Shown piece after piece: positions 7,907-17,471 of a DNA stretch of 64,000 nucleotides. Source of the stretch: Bryobacterales bacterium. GTDB taxonomy: Bacteria > Acidobacteriota > Terriglobia > Bryobacterales > UBA6623. Location: the NCBI GenBank assembly GCA_028819215.1, contig JAPPMG010000022.1, positions 37,275 through 101,274 of the forward strand, written 5' to 3'. The notes below the pieces were generated by a model. That model ran no database searches and had not been told where the DNA came from. It saw nothing but the letters and a program-made list of their open reading frames with translations. The position numbers and the translations under genes were made by a program. Each line of letters opens with the position of its first letter. Positions within the stretch are counted from its first letter, which is position 1.

Positions 7907-9267
7907 CGCTGCAGCTGTCCCAGGTTCGTGCATGGCTAGGCCTGCCTGCTCAGGGTGCCTCCGGAACCGCCCGCGGGTGTTCGATCGATTCGCGCAGCGT
8001 GAGGCCAGGGGAGCTGTTCTTCGCGATTCGCGGGCCGTCGAATGATGGCCACGACTACGTCCCCGAGGCACTTGCCAAGGGAGCGGTTGCCGCGGTAGTC
8101 CAGCGCGACTACCGCGGCGACGGCCCGCTGCTGCGGGTAGGGGACACATCCCTCGCCTTGGGTCGGCTCGGGGCTGAAGCTCGCAGGGGATGGGGCGGTA
8201 CGGTCATCGCTGTGACCGGCAGCAGTGGCAAGACGACCACGAAGGACATCATTGCGGCGCTGTTGCAGGGCATCCTGCCGGTGGCGAAGTCGCAGGGCAA
8301 TCTAAACAACGAATACGGATTGCCGCTATCGCTGATCAGGATCCCCGATCAGGTTCGCACGGCCGTGGTTGAAATCGGGATCAACAGAGTCGGCGAGATG
8401 CGACCGCTCGGGGAGATCGCCGCGCCAGACGTGAGCGTCGTGACCAACGTCGGCACTGCCCACGTCGGGAATTTCGCCTCCGTCGAAGAGATTGCGGCGG
8501 AAAAGGGCCGCTTGGTCGAGGCGCTGGGGCCGACGGGAACGGCCGTGCTCAATGCGGACGACGACCGCGTGGCGGCATTCCGCGATAGGCACTCCGGAAC
8601 GGTGCTGACGTATGGCATCGAGCGCCCTGCCGACCTGCGGGCACAGGACGTCGAGATGCTGGGGGCCGATGGCGCGCGCTTCCGGCTCAATGGCCATCCG
8701 ATGCATTCGCCACTGGCCGGTCGGCACAACGTCTACAACGTCTTGGCTGCTGCTGCAGCGGCCTCGGCAGTGGGCGTCGCTCCCGGGCGCCTCGGCGAGC
8801 CCCTACGGGGTCTTCAACCCTCTAGCATGCGAGGAAGCGTCCGCCAGATCGCCGGCATCACCTTCATCGACGACTGCTACAACGCGAGCCCGCCCGCCAT
8901 GGAAGCAATGTTGGAGGTCTTGCGCGCCACGCCGGCGTCGCGCCGGATCGCGGTCTTAGGCGAGATGCGTGAGCTCGGCGCCCGGTCGCGCGAATTGCAC
9001 CGCCGCGTGGGGGCAGCCGTGGGACGGGCCGGTATCGACCACTTGGTCGCCGTCGCCGGGGATGCCGCTGAGATCGCCACAGCATCGGGAATTTCGGCGG
9101 AATTCCACGCGTCTCCCGAATCAGCCGCTTCTTCCTTGACGGGAATGCTGCGCCAGGGCGACGCAGTGCTGTTCAAGGCATCGCGCGGGGTGCAGCTTGA
9201 GCGGGCACGGGATATCGTTTGCGGCCGCCTTGGAGCGGTGGCTTCCGAGGGAAGGGAGGCCGCGTAG
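7903..9267 (+). CDS. murF: UDP-MurNAc-tripeptide:D-Ala-D-Ala ligase MurF
   Basis: The 454-residue Mur ligase has TGSSGKTTTKD (about 105-115), NLNNEYGLPLSL, the VEIG(I)NRVGEM and VVTNVGTAHVGNF segments and IDDCYNASPPAMEAML, all MurF hallmarks. It adds D-Ala-D-Ala to the cytoplasmic tripeptide precursor. The GTG start overlaps the murE stop by four bases (GTGA). No ddl gene is present in the cluster, so the D-Ala-D-Ala supplier must lie elsewhere. Confidence 0.95.
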   Translation: MTLQLSQVRAWLGLPAQGASGTARGCSIDSRSVRPGELFFAIRGPSNDGHDYVPEALAKGAVAAVVQRDYRGDGPLLRVGDTSLALGRLGAEARRGWGGTVIAVTGSSGKTTTKDIIAALLQGILPVAKSQGNLNNEYGLPLSLIRIPDQVRTAVVEIGINRVGEMRPLGEIAAPDVSVVTNVGTAHVGNFASVEEIAAEKGRLVEALGPTGTAVLNADDDRVAAFRDRHSGTVLTYGIERPADLRAQDVEMLGADGARFRLNGHPMHSPLAGRHNVYNVLAAAAAASAVGVAPGRLGEPLRGLQPSSMRGSVRQIAGITFIDDCYNASPPAMEAMLEVLRATPASRRIAVLGEMRELGARSRELHRRVGAAVGRAGIDHLVAVAGDAAEIATASGISAEFHASPESAASSLTGMLRQGDAVLFKASRGVQLERARDIVCGRLGAVASEGREAA

Positions 9268-9272
9268 GCCGC

Positions 9273-10406
9273 ATGCTGTACGAACTTGTCTTCGAGCCGC
9301 TGTCCTCCGCGTTCGGAGCATTGCGTGTGTTCGGCTACATCACCGTCCGCACAACGATGGCGACCTTCACCGCCCTGCTGATCGGGCTGTCCGTAGGCCC
9401 TTGGCTGATCCGGCGGTTGCACGCAGCGCAGATCCGCCAGTACATCCGGGTCGAGGGTCCGCAGTCGCACCGATGGAAGGCGGGAACGCCGACCATGGGC
9501 GGGTTGCTCATCGGCTTGGCCACCGTCGTTCCGACGCTGCTGTGGGCCGACCTAGGCAACGTGTACGTCGGAATCGCCCTGGCGGCGTTCGTCGGCTTCG
9601 GGCTCATCGGCTTCTTGGATGACTACACCAAGGTCGCCAAGAAGCAAAATCTGGGTCTGACATCGAAGCAAAAGCTCGGCTGTCAGATCGTCCTGATACT
9701 GCTCATCGGGTCGGTCCTGATCGCGCTGAGCAGTCGCGGGGACTATTCGACAGAGCTCTCGCTTCCGTTCGCGAAGAACTTTCGACCAGAGCTGGTCATC
9801 CAGTCGTTGCTGGGCAGTCCGGTAGCGCTTCCCTTCGCCTATGTGGGCTTCTTCGGGTGGCTGTTCTTCGTGCTGGCCGGTACCGCCAACGGCGTCAACC
9901 TTACCGATGGCCTAGACGGCTTGGCCATTGGGTTGACGGTCATTTGTGCCGGTGCGCTGGCGATTCTGGCATATGTGGCCGGGCACGCCGAGATCTCCGC
10001 GTATCTGGACGTGCCCAGCGTCCCGCTGGCGGCGGAACTGACCATCTTCTGCGGCGCCATGGTCGGGGCCAGTCTGGCGTTTCTGTGGTACAACGCCCAC
10101 CCAGCGCAAATCTTCATGGGCGACGTGGGCTCGCTCAGCCTTGGCGGAGCACTTGCCATCGTGGCGGTCCTAGCGAAGCAGGAAGTCGTGCTGCTGCTGA
10201 TCGGGGCTGTGTTCGTGATCGAGACGGTCTCTGTCATCTTGCAGGTGGGCAGTTTCAAGCTCACAGGCAAGCGGATCTTCCGCATGTCGCCCATCCACCA
10301 TCACTTCGAACAGCTCGGCTGGCCTGAGTCCAAGATCATCACGCGGTTGTGGATCGTGGGCTTGATCATGGCGCTGATGGCCTTGAGCACCCTCAAGCTG
10401 CGATGA
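9273..10406 (+). CDS. mraY: Phospho-MurNAc-pentapeptide translocase MraY
   Basis: The 377-residue polytopic protein has about ten membrane helices and MraY signatures: GTPTMGGLL, the first DDYTK motif (FLDDYTKV), GTANGVNLTDGLDG, the NAHPAQIFMGDVGSL loop and the C-terminal MSPIHHHFE. It links phospho-MurNAc-pentapeptide to undecaprenyl phosphate, forming lipid I in the inner membrane. ATG 9273 is preferred because AAGGGAGG lies upstream and the N-terminus MLYELVFEPL fits the family. It sits five bases after murF. Confidence 0.95.
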   Translation: MLYELVFEPLSSAFGALRVFGYITVRTTMATFTALLIGLSVGPWLIRRLHAAQIRQYIRVEGPQSHRWKAGTPTMGGLLIGLATVVPTLLWADLGNVYVGIALAAFVGFGLIGFLDDYTKVAKKQNLGLTSKQKLGCQIVLILLIGSVLIALSSRGDYSTELSLPFAKNFRPELVIQSLLGSPVALPFAYVGFFGWLFFVLAGTANGVNLTDGLDGLAIGLTVICAGALAILAYVAGHAEISAYLDVPSVPLAAELTIFCGAMVGASLAFLWYNAHPAQIFMGDVGSLSLGGALAIVAVLAKQEVVLLLIGAVFVIETVSVILQVGSFKLTGKRIFRMSPIHHHFEQLGWPESKIITRLWIVGLIMALMALSTLKLR

Positions 10407-11752
10407 CGTTGCGAGGCAAGCGAGTGTTGGTCTTGGGGCTGGGCAAGTCAGGCCTGGCGGCCGTGCGCTTTCTGGTAGCGCGCGGTGCCACCGTCGCCGC
10501 TGCGGACGTTCGCGCCAAAGGCGAGCTGACCGCCGCGGTGGCCTCGCTCGAGCACTTGCCGGTGCGCCTGCACTTCGGCGGGCACCCTGATGCCCTGCTG
10601 GCTGAGCAGGATCTGATCGTGCCCTCGCCCGGAGTGCCGTGGAACCTTCCGGGCTTGGTATCCGCGCGGCGGCGGGGAGTCGCGGTGTGCGGCGAGCTCG
10701 AACTCGCAGCTGACGCGCTGCGCGGGCGCGTGATCGGCGTGACCGGCACCAATGGCAAGACCACGACCGTCTCGTTGATCAATCACGTGCTGCGCCGAGC
10801 GGGCGTTTCTGGAAGGCTGGCTGGGAACGTCGGCACCCCGGTGCTCGAGATAGCTGACGGTTCCAGTTCCCACGACTGGCACGTGCTCGAACTGTCCAGC
10901 TTCCAACTCGAGGCGGCCGCGTCGTTCCGGTGCCACGTTGCCGCCGTGCTGAACGTGACGCCCGATCACTTGGACCGGCACCGCGACTTTGCTGACTACG
11001 TTGCGGCCAAGGCGCGCATCTTGCGCAACCAGCGTTCCGGCGATGCCGCAGTGTTCAACGCGTCCGATCCGCACTGTCGCGCCATGGAGCCGACGGCGCG
11101 AGGTACGGTGGTTCGATTCGGAATCCGCTGCGCCGAGGGCGTTGATGCCTGCGCCGCCGAGGGCCGGATCCGCTATCGGGGAGAGGACGTCGCCGAGACA
11201 GACCTGCCGATCCGCGGCGAGCACAACCTAGAGAACGCGCTGGCAGCGGTTGCGGCGTGCGCCTTGGCAGGCGTGAGCGTCGAGGTGATCGGTCGGGCGC
11301 TCAAGTCCTTCCAGCCCGTCGAGCATCGCATGGAGTTCGTCGCCACGATTCGCGGGGTCGACTACTACAACGATTCCAAGGCGACCAACGTCGCCGCCGC
11401 TGTCAAGGCGTGCGGCTCCTTCCCCCGCGGCTTGTGGGCGATTCTTGGCGGATACGACAAGGGCTCGGACTACACCCCGCTGGCGCCGGTCTTGCGGCGC
11501 AATGCGCGGGAGGCCTTGTTGATCGGCGAAGCCGCGCCGCTAATTCGCGATCAGCTAGGCGGGGCCGTTCCCGTATTCGAGGCGCGCACGCTCCGAGCCG
11601 CGCTTGATCGTGCGGCAGCCCGCGCGGAATCCGGCGACACGGTACTGCTCGCGCCGGCGTGCGCCAGCTTTGACCAGTATCCGAACTACATCCAGCGCGG
11701 GCTCGACTTCCGCCGGATCGTTGCAGGGCTTGGAGGTGGAGCATGCCGCTGA
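10403..11752 (+). CDS. murD: UDP-MurNAc-L-alanine:D-glutamate ligase MurD
   Basis: The 449-residue Mur ligase opens with a Rossmann-like GKRVLVLGLGKSGLAA. It carries TGTNGKTTT (about 113-121), LELSSFQLE, LNVTPDHLDRH and YNDSKATN, all MurD-specific. It attaches D-glutamate to UDP-MurNAc-L-Ala in the cytoplasm. ATG 10403 overlaps the mraY stop by four bases (ATGA). The C-terminal LAPACASFDQYPNYIQRG matches the family end. Confidence 0.95.
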   Translation: MTLRGKRVLVLGLGKSGLAAVRFLVARGATVAAADVRAKGELTAAVASLEHLPVRLHFGGHPDALLAEQDLIVPSPGVPWNLPGLVSARRRGVAVCGELELAADALRGRVIGVTGTNGKTTTVSLINHVLRRAGVSGRLAGNVGTPVLEIADGSSSHDWHVLELSSFQLEAAASFRCHVAAVLNVTPDHLDRHRDFADYVAAKARILRNQRSGDAAVFNASDPHCRAMEPTARGTVVRFGIRCAEGVDACAAEGRIRYRGEDVAETDLPIRGEHNLENALAAVAACALAGVSVEVIGRALKSFQPVEHRMEFVATIRGVDYYNDSKATNVAAAVKACGSFPRGLWAILGGYDKGSDYTPLAPVLRRNAREALLIGEAAPLIRDQLGGAVPVFEARTLRAALDRAAARAESGDTVLLAPACASFDQYPNYIQRGLDFRRIVAGLGGGACR

Positions 11753-12822
11753 TGCTTCGCTTTGATCGCGTGCTGATCTGGACGATCCTCTCGATGGTGC
11801 TTTTCGGACTGTTGATGGTCTACAGCGCCACGGCCTCCACCGAGATCTCGGGTTCGGCCCATTTCGCGAAGCAACTGGTTGCTGCCGTGATCGGGCTCGC
11901 GCTGATGTACGGACTGATGTTCGTCAACTACCGGTCCTTGCAGGATCCGAGGGTTGTCTTCGCGGTATTGGCCCTCGCCGTGCTGATGCTGGTGGTGGCC
12001 GCAGGCTTGGGCACTGGGGCGAATACGCGGCGATTCCTGCGATTGGGCCCGCTTTCCCTGCAGCCATCGGAACTGGCCAAGCCCGCGCTCATCCTGTTCT
12101 TGGCGTATCACTTCGACCGCCACCGAGAGAAGATGCATCTGGGGCGAACTCTGCTGGCACCCGTGCTCGTGGTTTCCCTGCTGGCTGGCCTGATCATCGC
12201 GGGCAGGGATTTCGGCACGACGGCCTGCCTGGTGCTCTTGGCCGGCGCCCTGATCTTTCTGGCAGGAGTGCCGATCCGCACACTTGCTTCCGCCGCGCTC
12301 GTCGCGGTGGCGCTGCTGAGCGTGTTCGTGTACGCGGAGCCCTACCGCGTCAAGCGGCTGCTGGTGTTCCTTGACCCAGATGCGGATCCCTTGGGGGGCG
12401 GTTTCCAGATTATCCAGTCTAGGATCGCTGTCGGGTCGGGAGGTCTGCTGGGTCAAGGCTGGATGGCTGGCAAGCAGAAGATGGACTTCCTGCCCGAGGC
12501 GCATTCGGACTTCATGTTCGCCATGGTTGGCGAGGAACTCGGTCTGATCGGGACGGTGCTGCTGGTGGCGGGTTTTGCGGTCATCTTCTGGCGCGGACTG
12601 CGCGCCGCCACGAACGCTCCCGATCGCTTCGGCTTCTATTTGGCTGCCGGGGTCACGGTGATGATCGTGAGCCAAGCTGTGCTCAACATGGGAGTGGTGC
12701 TGGGCATGCTCCCGACCAAGGGAATGCCGCTTCCGTTCATCAGCTACGGCGGGTCTTCGCTCTGGACGACGCTCGCAGCTTCAGGAGGGCTGCTGTCCGT
12801 CAGCAGGTCGAGCCAGCCATGA
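11743..12822 (+). CDS. ftsW: Septal peptidoglycan glycosyltransferase FtsW (SEDS)
   Basis: The 359-residue protein has about ten membrane helices and SEDS motifs: RRFLRLGPLSLQPSELAK in the first half, HSDFMFAMVGEELGLIG, and PLPFISYGGSS near the end. FtsW polymerises lipid II in complex with FtsI at the division site. It overlaps murD by ten bases if ATG 11743 is used, or by one base with ATG 11752. GGAGGTGG immediately upstream suits either. Length is typical for a minimal FtsW. Confidence 0.94.
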   Translation: MPLMLRFDRVLIWTILSMVLFGLLMVYSATASTEISGSAHFAKQLVAAVIGLALMYGLMFVNYRSLQDPRVVFAVLALAVLMLVVAAGLGTGANTRRFLRLGPLSLQPSELAKPALILFLAYHFDRHREKMHLGRTLLAPVLVVSLLAGLIIAGRDFGTTACLVLLAGALIFLAGVPIRTLASAALVAVALLSVFVYAEPYRVKRLLVFLDPDADPLGGGFQIIQSRIAVGSGGLLGQGWMAGKQKMDFLPEAHSDFMFAMVGEELGLIGTVLLVAGFAVIFWRGLRAATNAPDRFGFYLAAGVTVMIVSQAVLNMGVVLGMLPTKGMPLPFISYGGSSLWTTLAASGGLLSVSRSSQP

Positions 12823-13925
12823 CGACTTCCACTGCAGGTCGCTGCGTGCTGATCGCCGCCGGGGGTACCGGCGGACACGTCATTCCCGGCTTGGAAGTAG
12901 CCAAGGAGCTGCGCCGGCGGGGATGGGTCTGCGTGTTCGTCGGCACCGCGCGCGGCTTCGAGAATCGGCTGGTCCCGGCCGCCGGATTCGACCTGCGGCA
13001 CGTGCCTGCCGGAGCCCTGAACCGCGTCTCGATGCGTCGGCGTCTGGCTACCCTGCTGTCACTGCCGGCCGCGATCTCCGTGGCGGCGGGCTTGGTTCTC
13101 GCGTACCGGCCTGCGGCCGCCCTCAGTTTGGGCGGGTATGCGGCGGGCCCCTTGGTGTTGGCCAGTGCGCTCATGGACGTGCCGCTGGTCCTGCTCGAGC
13201 CCAATGCCAGGCCCGGTCTGGCCAATCGCCTCGCGGCACTGGTAGCGCGGCGCGCGCTGGTATGCCACCCAACAGCGGAGAGGAGATTCCGATCCGCGTC
13301 CTGCCAGTTGGCCAAACTGCCAGTCCGCAAAGAGTTCTTCGAGGCGCAGGGGAAGGCACCGGGCGATCCCTTTACAGTGCTGATTCTGGGCGGCAGCCAG
13401 GGCGCGGCTCGTCTGAACGAAGCCGCCTTGGAGGCGGTCCGAATTTGGCGCGATGAGGGCCGGCAGTGCCCTCGCTTGCTGCACCAGACCGGTGAGCGAG
13501 ACGCCGACGACGTTTCGGCCGCCTACCGAGAAGCCGGCGTTGAGGCCGAAGCTGCGGCCTTCTTCGACAACGTGCCGCGGCTATTCTCTCAGGCCGACCT
13601 CGTGGTCTGCCGCGCCGGCGCGTCAGTCATTGCCGAGCTGTGCGCCGCTAGCAAGCCGGCAGTGCTGGTGCCGTTTCCGTTCGCGGCGGACAACCACCAG
13701 CAGGCGAACGGGGCGGCGGTCACCCAGGCAGGCGGCACCCTCTTGTGCGACGACTCGGAATGGACGGGCCAGCGCATGGTGCGCGAGATCGATGCCCTTT
13801 CCGCAGACCCTGGCCGCTTGCAGCGGATGTCCTGCGCGCTCGCCCAGATGTCTCCGAGGGGAGCGGCCGAAGACGTGGCCGACGCGGTCGCGCAGGCCGC
13901 CGCGCGGTCAGGAGGACTGAACTAG
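12819..13925 (+). CDS. murG: Lipid II synthase glycosyltransferase MurG
   Basis: The 368-residue GT28-type protein has the N-terminal glycine loop AAGGTGGHVIPG (about 13-24), SLGGYAAGP, a second-domain loop LILGGSQGAARLNE and the sugar-nucleotide site CRAGASVIAELCA. MurG transfers GlcNAc from UDP-GlcNAc to lipid I on the inner face of the membrane. The start overlaps the ftsW stop by four bases (ATGA). Confidence 0.95.
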   Translation: MTTSTAGRCVLIAAGGTGGHVIPGLEVAKELRRRGWVCVFVGTARGFENRLVPAAGFDLRHVPAGALNRVSMRRRLATLLSLPAAISVAAGLVLAYRPAAALSLGGYAAGPLVLASALMDVPLVLLEPNARPGLANRLAALVARRALVCHPTAERRFRSASCQLAKLPVRKEFFEAQGKAPGDPFTVLILGGSQGAARLNEAALEAVRIWRDEGRQCPRLLHQTGERDADDVSAAYREAGVEAEAAAFFDNVPRLFSQADLVVCRAGASVIAELCAASKPAVLVPFPFAADNHQQANGAAVTQAGGTLLCDDSEWTGQRMVREIDALSADPGRLQRMSCALAQMSPRGAAEDVADAVAQAAARSGGLN

Positions 13926-13927
13926 CG

Positions 13928-15376
13928 ATGCCCTTCAATAAAGAGGCGTTCCGACAGAGGAGGCTGCACTTCATCGGCATCGGTGGAATCGGCATGAGCG
14001 GGATCGCCGAGATCCTGCTCAACCTCGGATATACCGTGACCGGCTCGGATCTGCGCGAATCGCCAGTCGTGGTCCGGCTGCGCGAATTGGGAGCCACGAT
14101 CTGGGTCGGCCACAGCGCCGACCAGGTTGGCGAGGCCGAGGCCGTGGTCACCAGCTCCGCCATACCGGCCAACAATCCTGAATTGGCCGAGGCGCGCCGC
14201 CGGAAGCTTCCAGTGATTGCCCGGGGCGAGCTGCTGGCCGAGCTAATGCGGGTGAAGTATGGCATTGCGGTGGCGGGCAGCCATGGCAAGACCAGCACGT
14301 CGTCAATCTGCGCGGCGATTCTGGCCGCAGGGGGCAAGGACCCCACGGTGGTGGTCGGCGGGCGGGTTGCCTCGATCGGCTCCAGTGCGCGCCTCGGCCA
14401 AGGCGACTACCTCTTGGTCGAAGCCGACGAGTCCGACGGCTCCTTCTTGGCCCTTGATCCGATCATTGGCATCATCACCAACATTGATCGCGAGCACATG
14501 GATCACTACGGCACGGACGAAGAGCTGCTCAAGGCCTTCGAGACTTTCGGGAACAACGTGCCTTTCTACGGTGCCGTGATTGTCTGCTCGGACGACCCGC
14601 GCGTTCGCTATGTCGCCGAGCGCGTCCGCAGGCGCTGCTTGACCTACGGTCTGCGCGAAGTCTCGCCCACCGCGGACTTCGTGGCCGATCAAGTCGAGCT
14701 CGGAAATGGCGAGGTGTCGTTTCATCTCGAGCGGGAGGGGCAGAGTCTTGGCCGGTTCGGCGTCTGCGGCGTGGGCTTGCACACAGTACGCAACGCGACC
14801 GCCGCCATCGCCGTCGGTCTCGAGCTGGGGATTACGCCCGATGACGTCCGCGCCGGGCTCGATGACTTTCGCGGTGTCGACCGGCGCTTCCAGAAGCGTG
14901 GCGTCGAACGCGGCATTTCGGTCATCGATGACTACGGGCACCATCCCACCGAAATCCGGGCGACTCTCGCAGCGGCCGCCTCGTGCGGATTCAGTGCGGT
15001 CAACGTAATATTCCAGCCGCACCGCTACAGCCGTACAGAAGATCTCGCCGCCGATTTCGCCCAGTGCTTCGGCCAAGCGGACCGGCTCTGGGTGGTCGAC
15101 ATCTACGCCGCCGGGGAAGACCCCATTCCCGGGGTGTCGAGCCCGTGGCTGGTGGGCGAGATCCTGCGAGCCGGGCATCGCAGCGTCGACTACTGCCCGA
15201 CGATGGAGGACGCCGTCGATCAAGCGCTCGCCACCATCACGTCGGGCGAAGCCCTCATCACATTCGGTGCCGGAAACGTCTGGATGGCGGGCGAGGAAAT
15301 GTTGAAACGACTCCGCGGCAAGGACAGCGAGAAGTGTTCGGACGTTCGCGTCTCGCGGACAAGAGAGAAGGATTGA
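13928..15376 (+). CDS. murC: UDP-MurNAc:L-alanine ligase MurC
   Basis: The 482-residue Mur ligase starts with the Rossmann motif FIGIGGIGMSGIAEIL and carries GSHGKTSTSS (about 118-127), EADESDGSF, TNIDREHMDHY and IDDYGHHPTEIRAT, the classical MurC set. It performs the first peptide addition. ATG 13928 follows AGGAGG and the murG stop by two bases. A longer reading frame extends upstream into murG but has no support. The usual downstream murB or ddl is absent; ftsQ follows directly. Confidence 0.95.
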   Translation: MPFNKEAFRQRRLHFIGIGGIGMSGIAEILLNLGYTVTGSDLRESPVVVRLRELGATIWVGHSADQVGEAEAVVTSSAIPANNPELAEARRRKLPVIARGELLAELMRVKYGIAVAGSHGKTSTSSICAAILAAGGKDPTVVVGGRVASIGSSARLGQGDYLLVEADESDGSFLALDPIIGIITNIDREHMDHYGTDEELLKAFETFGNNVPFYGAVIVCSDDPRVRYVAERVRRRCLTYGLREVSPTADFVADQVELGNGEVSFHLEREGQSLGRFGVCGVGLHTVRNATAAIAVGLELGITPDDVRAGLDDFRGVDRRFQKRGVERGISVIDDYGHHPTEIRATLAAAASCGFSAVNVIFQPHRYSRTEDLAADFAQCFGQADRLWVVDIYAAGEDPIPGVSSPWLVGEILRAGHRSVDYCPTMEDAVDQALATITSGEALITFGAGNVWMAGEEMLKRLRGKDSEKCSDVRVSRTREKD

Positions 15377-15378
15377 TC

Positions 15379-16239
15379 GTGAAGAAACAAGAGAACAGCA
15401 AGGCTACGACAGCCAAGATTTCGAGGTCGCGCCGGGCCTCGCCGGCAGCCAGCCCTGGCGACGGCCCGCGGCTTGGCGCGGGGTCTATACGTGCCGCGTT
15501 GCTCTCGGGTTGCGCGCTGGCAACGCTGGGTGTTGCTTGGTGGCTCGCGCAGGGGACTGTCGCAGGGGCCGCGGTCTTTCAGCTTTCTCCAGACGGGGCA
15601 TGGTTGACGGTCGAAGGGGTTGCGACCAGAGACGAATCCGAGATTGTGGCCATCTTCGATCCTGACAACGGCCAGAGCTTGGCCTCGGTAGACGTTTCTG
15701 AGCGGCGTCAGCAGTTGCTGGCTATCCCTTGGGTCAAGGAGGCCCGCGTTTCCAAGATCTGGCCGGATGCAGTTCGCGTGGTTGTGCACGAGCGTGCGCC
15801 GGTGGCATTGGTGCCGCTAGCCGGTGGCGAAGCGGTCCGCATGATCGATGCGGACGGCGTGCTGCTGGAGTACCGCAGCACCGGCAGCGATGGCCTTCCC
15901 GTAATGATGGGCATTGACGCGGAGATGGACTTGGGGGCGCGCCAAGATCGCGTCAAGCTCTTCATGGCAGTGATGGACGCCTGCAGCGTGCAGCGTTTCA
16001 GCGAGCGGGTGTCGGAGATCAATGTCTCCGACTTGGAGAACGCCCTCGTCCTCGCCAAGCACGAGGGCCGGCTGATCAGGCTCGAAATGGGCAACGACCA
16101 CCTGCGTCACCGCGTGGAGATGTTCGTCAAAGGCGTGGACGGCTGGCAGTCCGCTCTTGGCCCACTGAAGTCGGTCAACTTGCGCCTGGAGGGTCAGATT
16201 CCGGTCGTGCTCGATCTCGGAGGCGACAAGCAGTCATGA
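15379..16239 (+). CDS. ftsQ: Cell-division protein FtsQ (POTRA type)
   Basis: The 286-residue protein starts at GTG 15379, two bases after the murC stop and 6-7 bases after GAGAAGGA. A Lys/Arg-rich cytoplasmic tail (1-40) precedes a membrane helix (about 45-65). A POTRA-like domain follows (TVEGVATRDESEIVAIFD ... IPWVKEARVSKIWPDAVRVVVHERAPVAL), then the beta domain with MIDADGVLLE. FtsQ links FtsL/B to the divisome. Motif positions match the family although sequence identity is low, as usual. Confidence 0.88.
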   Translation: MKKQENSKATTAKISRSRRASPAASPGDGPRLGAGSIRAALLSGCALATLGVAWWLAQGTVAGAAVFQLSPDGAWLTVEGVATRDESEIVAIFDPDNGQSLASVDVSERRQQLLAIPWVKEARVSKIWPDAVRVVVHERAPVALVPLAGGEAVRMIDADGVLLEYRSTGSDGLPVMMGIDAEMDLGARQDRVKLFMAVMDACSVQRFSERVSEINVSDLENALVLAKHEGRLIRLEMGNDHLRHRVEMFVKGVDGWQSALGPLKSVNLRLEGQIPVVLDLGGDKQS

Positions 16240-17471
16240 CGGACAAACCGAACACTTTCGTCGGCCTCGACATGAGCGGGGCACTGACCCGCTGCTTGGT
16301 CGCCGTTGCGAATGGAAGGCAGTTGAGGTATCTCAGTTGCGGCGTCATGCCTCCCGCACGCTGGGATGACAGCGAAGCAGATGCCAAGGATGCCACCGCA
16401 GAGTCCGTATACGAGGTGATCCGCGAGGCCGAGGAGAGCGGCGGCGTCACTATCGTCTCGGCGGTGGTTGGAGTCGGCGCCACGGGTGTGGCGAGCCATT
16501 TGGTCCATACGGGCGTCGCGTTGCCGGCCGGCGAGGGCAAGATCCGTGCGCGCGACGTTCAAGCCGCGATCGCAAAGGCCGAGCATGGCTTGGTGCACCG
16601 CGGCACGACAGCGCTGCAGCTTGTCCCGCTGGAGTTCATCGCGGGTCCGTGCAGCGGCCTGCGCGACCCGATCGGCTATCCGGCCAGTCGGCTTGAGGCT
16701 TTCGTGCGGATCGTGTCGATGCGCAAGAGCGACCACGACAACGTCGGTGCCATGGTGAACGAGGCCGGGATTAGCGTCAAGGACACCGTCTTGGGCGGAT
16801 TCGCGGCCGCGTTCGGCACGCTGACCCATGCAGAAATGGTCGAGGGTGTAGCCCACATCGACTTCGGCAAGGCTGCCAGCAGCCTGACAGTGTACCGTCG
16901 CGGATGCTTGCGGCTGGCCGTTGGGCTGCCTATCGGCCAGGACGACCTCGTGGAGGACATCGCGCGGTCGCTCAAGACGTCTACTGCGGTGGCGTCATCG
17001 CTGATCACCGACTTCGGCAGGATCGAGTTCGATCTTGGGCAGGAAGGGGCGTTGGTTTTTGTGCCCGGACCCGACCCGAAGGACCCGGTGGGTTCCGGGG
17101 CCATGCGCTCATGCAACCTGGTGAACAGGATCATCACCCGGCGTGTGAACGACTGCCTTCAGATGGCGCACGAGGAGATCAGGAAGATCACCGCGCAAGG
17201 CGATGCCGTGCTCTCGTTGGTGCTCAGCGGCGACATGGCAGCGCTGCCCGGCATCCAGAGGAGGGCCAGGGACGTTCTGCGCCTGAGCACTCGCATTGGC
17301 CTGCCATCCAAGCTACACAACTTACCGCCGACGCTGCAGCACCCGGGATGGGCTTGCGCCGCCGGTTCGGTTCTGTACGCACACCGACTGGCGTACTGGC
17401 AAGAGAGGAACACGAACAAGCAGGAGCAGCTCGCTAGCAGCGCCCTGCGACAGGAGGAGAAAGTACTATGA
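16236..17471 (+). CDS. ftsA: Cell-division actin-like ATPase FtsA
   Basis: The 411-residue actin-fold protein has the phosphate-1 strand FVGLDMSGALTRCLVA, an SHS2-type 1C domain (about 90-180), HIDFGKAASSLTVYRRGCL as phosphate-2 and a late LVLSGDMAALPGI as the adenosine motif. FtsA tethers FtsZ to the membrane through an amphipathic C-terminal helix; here the tail is Gln/Glu/Lys-rich (ALRQEEKVL) and only weakly amphipathic. It overlaps ftsQ by four bases (ATGA) and ftsZ by four bases. Several canonical FtsA residues are replaced, so the sequence is divergent but in the right place. Confidence 0.88.
   Translation: MTDKPNTFVGLDMSGALTRCLVAVANGRQLRYLSCGVMPPARWDDSEADAKDATAESVYEVIREAEESGGVTIVSAVVGVGATGVASHLVHTGVALPAGEGKIRARDVQAAIAKAEHGLVHRGTTALQLVPLEFIAGPCSGLRDPIGYPASRLEAFVRIVSMRKSDHDNVGAMVNEAGISVKDTVLGGFAAAFGTLTHAEMVEGVAHIDFGKAASSLTVYRRGCLRLAVGLPIGQDDLVEDIARSLKTSTAVASSLITDFGRIEFDLGQEGALVFVPGPDPKDPVGSGAMRSCNLVNRIITRRVNDCLQMAHEEIRKITAQGDAVLSLVLSGDMAALPGIQRRARDVLRLSTRIGLPSKLHNLPPTLQHPGWACAAGSVLYAHRLAYWQERNTNKQEQLASSALRQEEKVL

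Noticed and set aside
11686..12675. A 329-codon minus-strand frame opposite ftsW
   Set aside because: Composition (His/Gln/Arg) marks it as antisense of a membrane protein.
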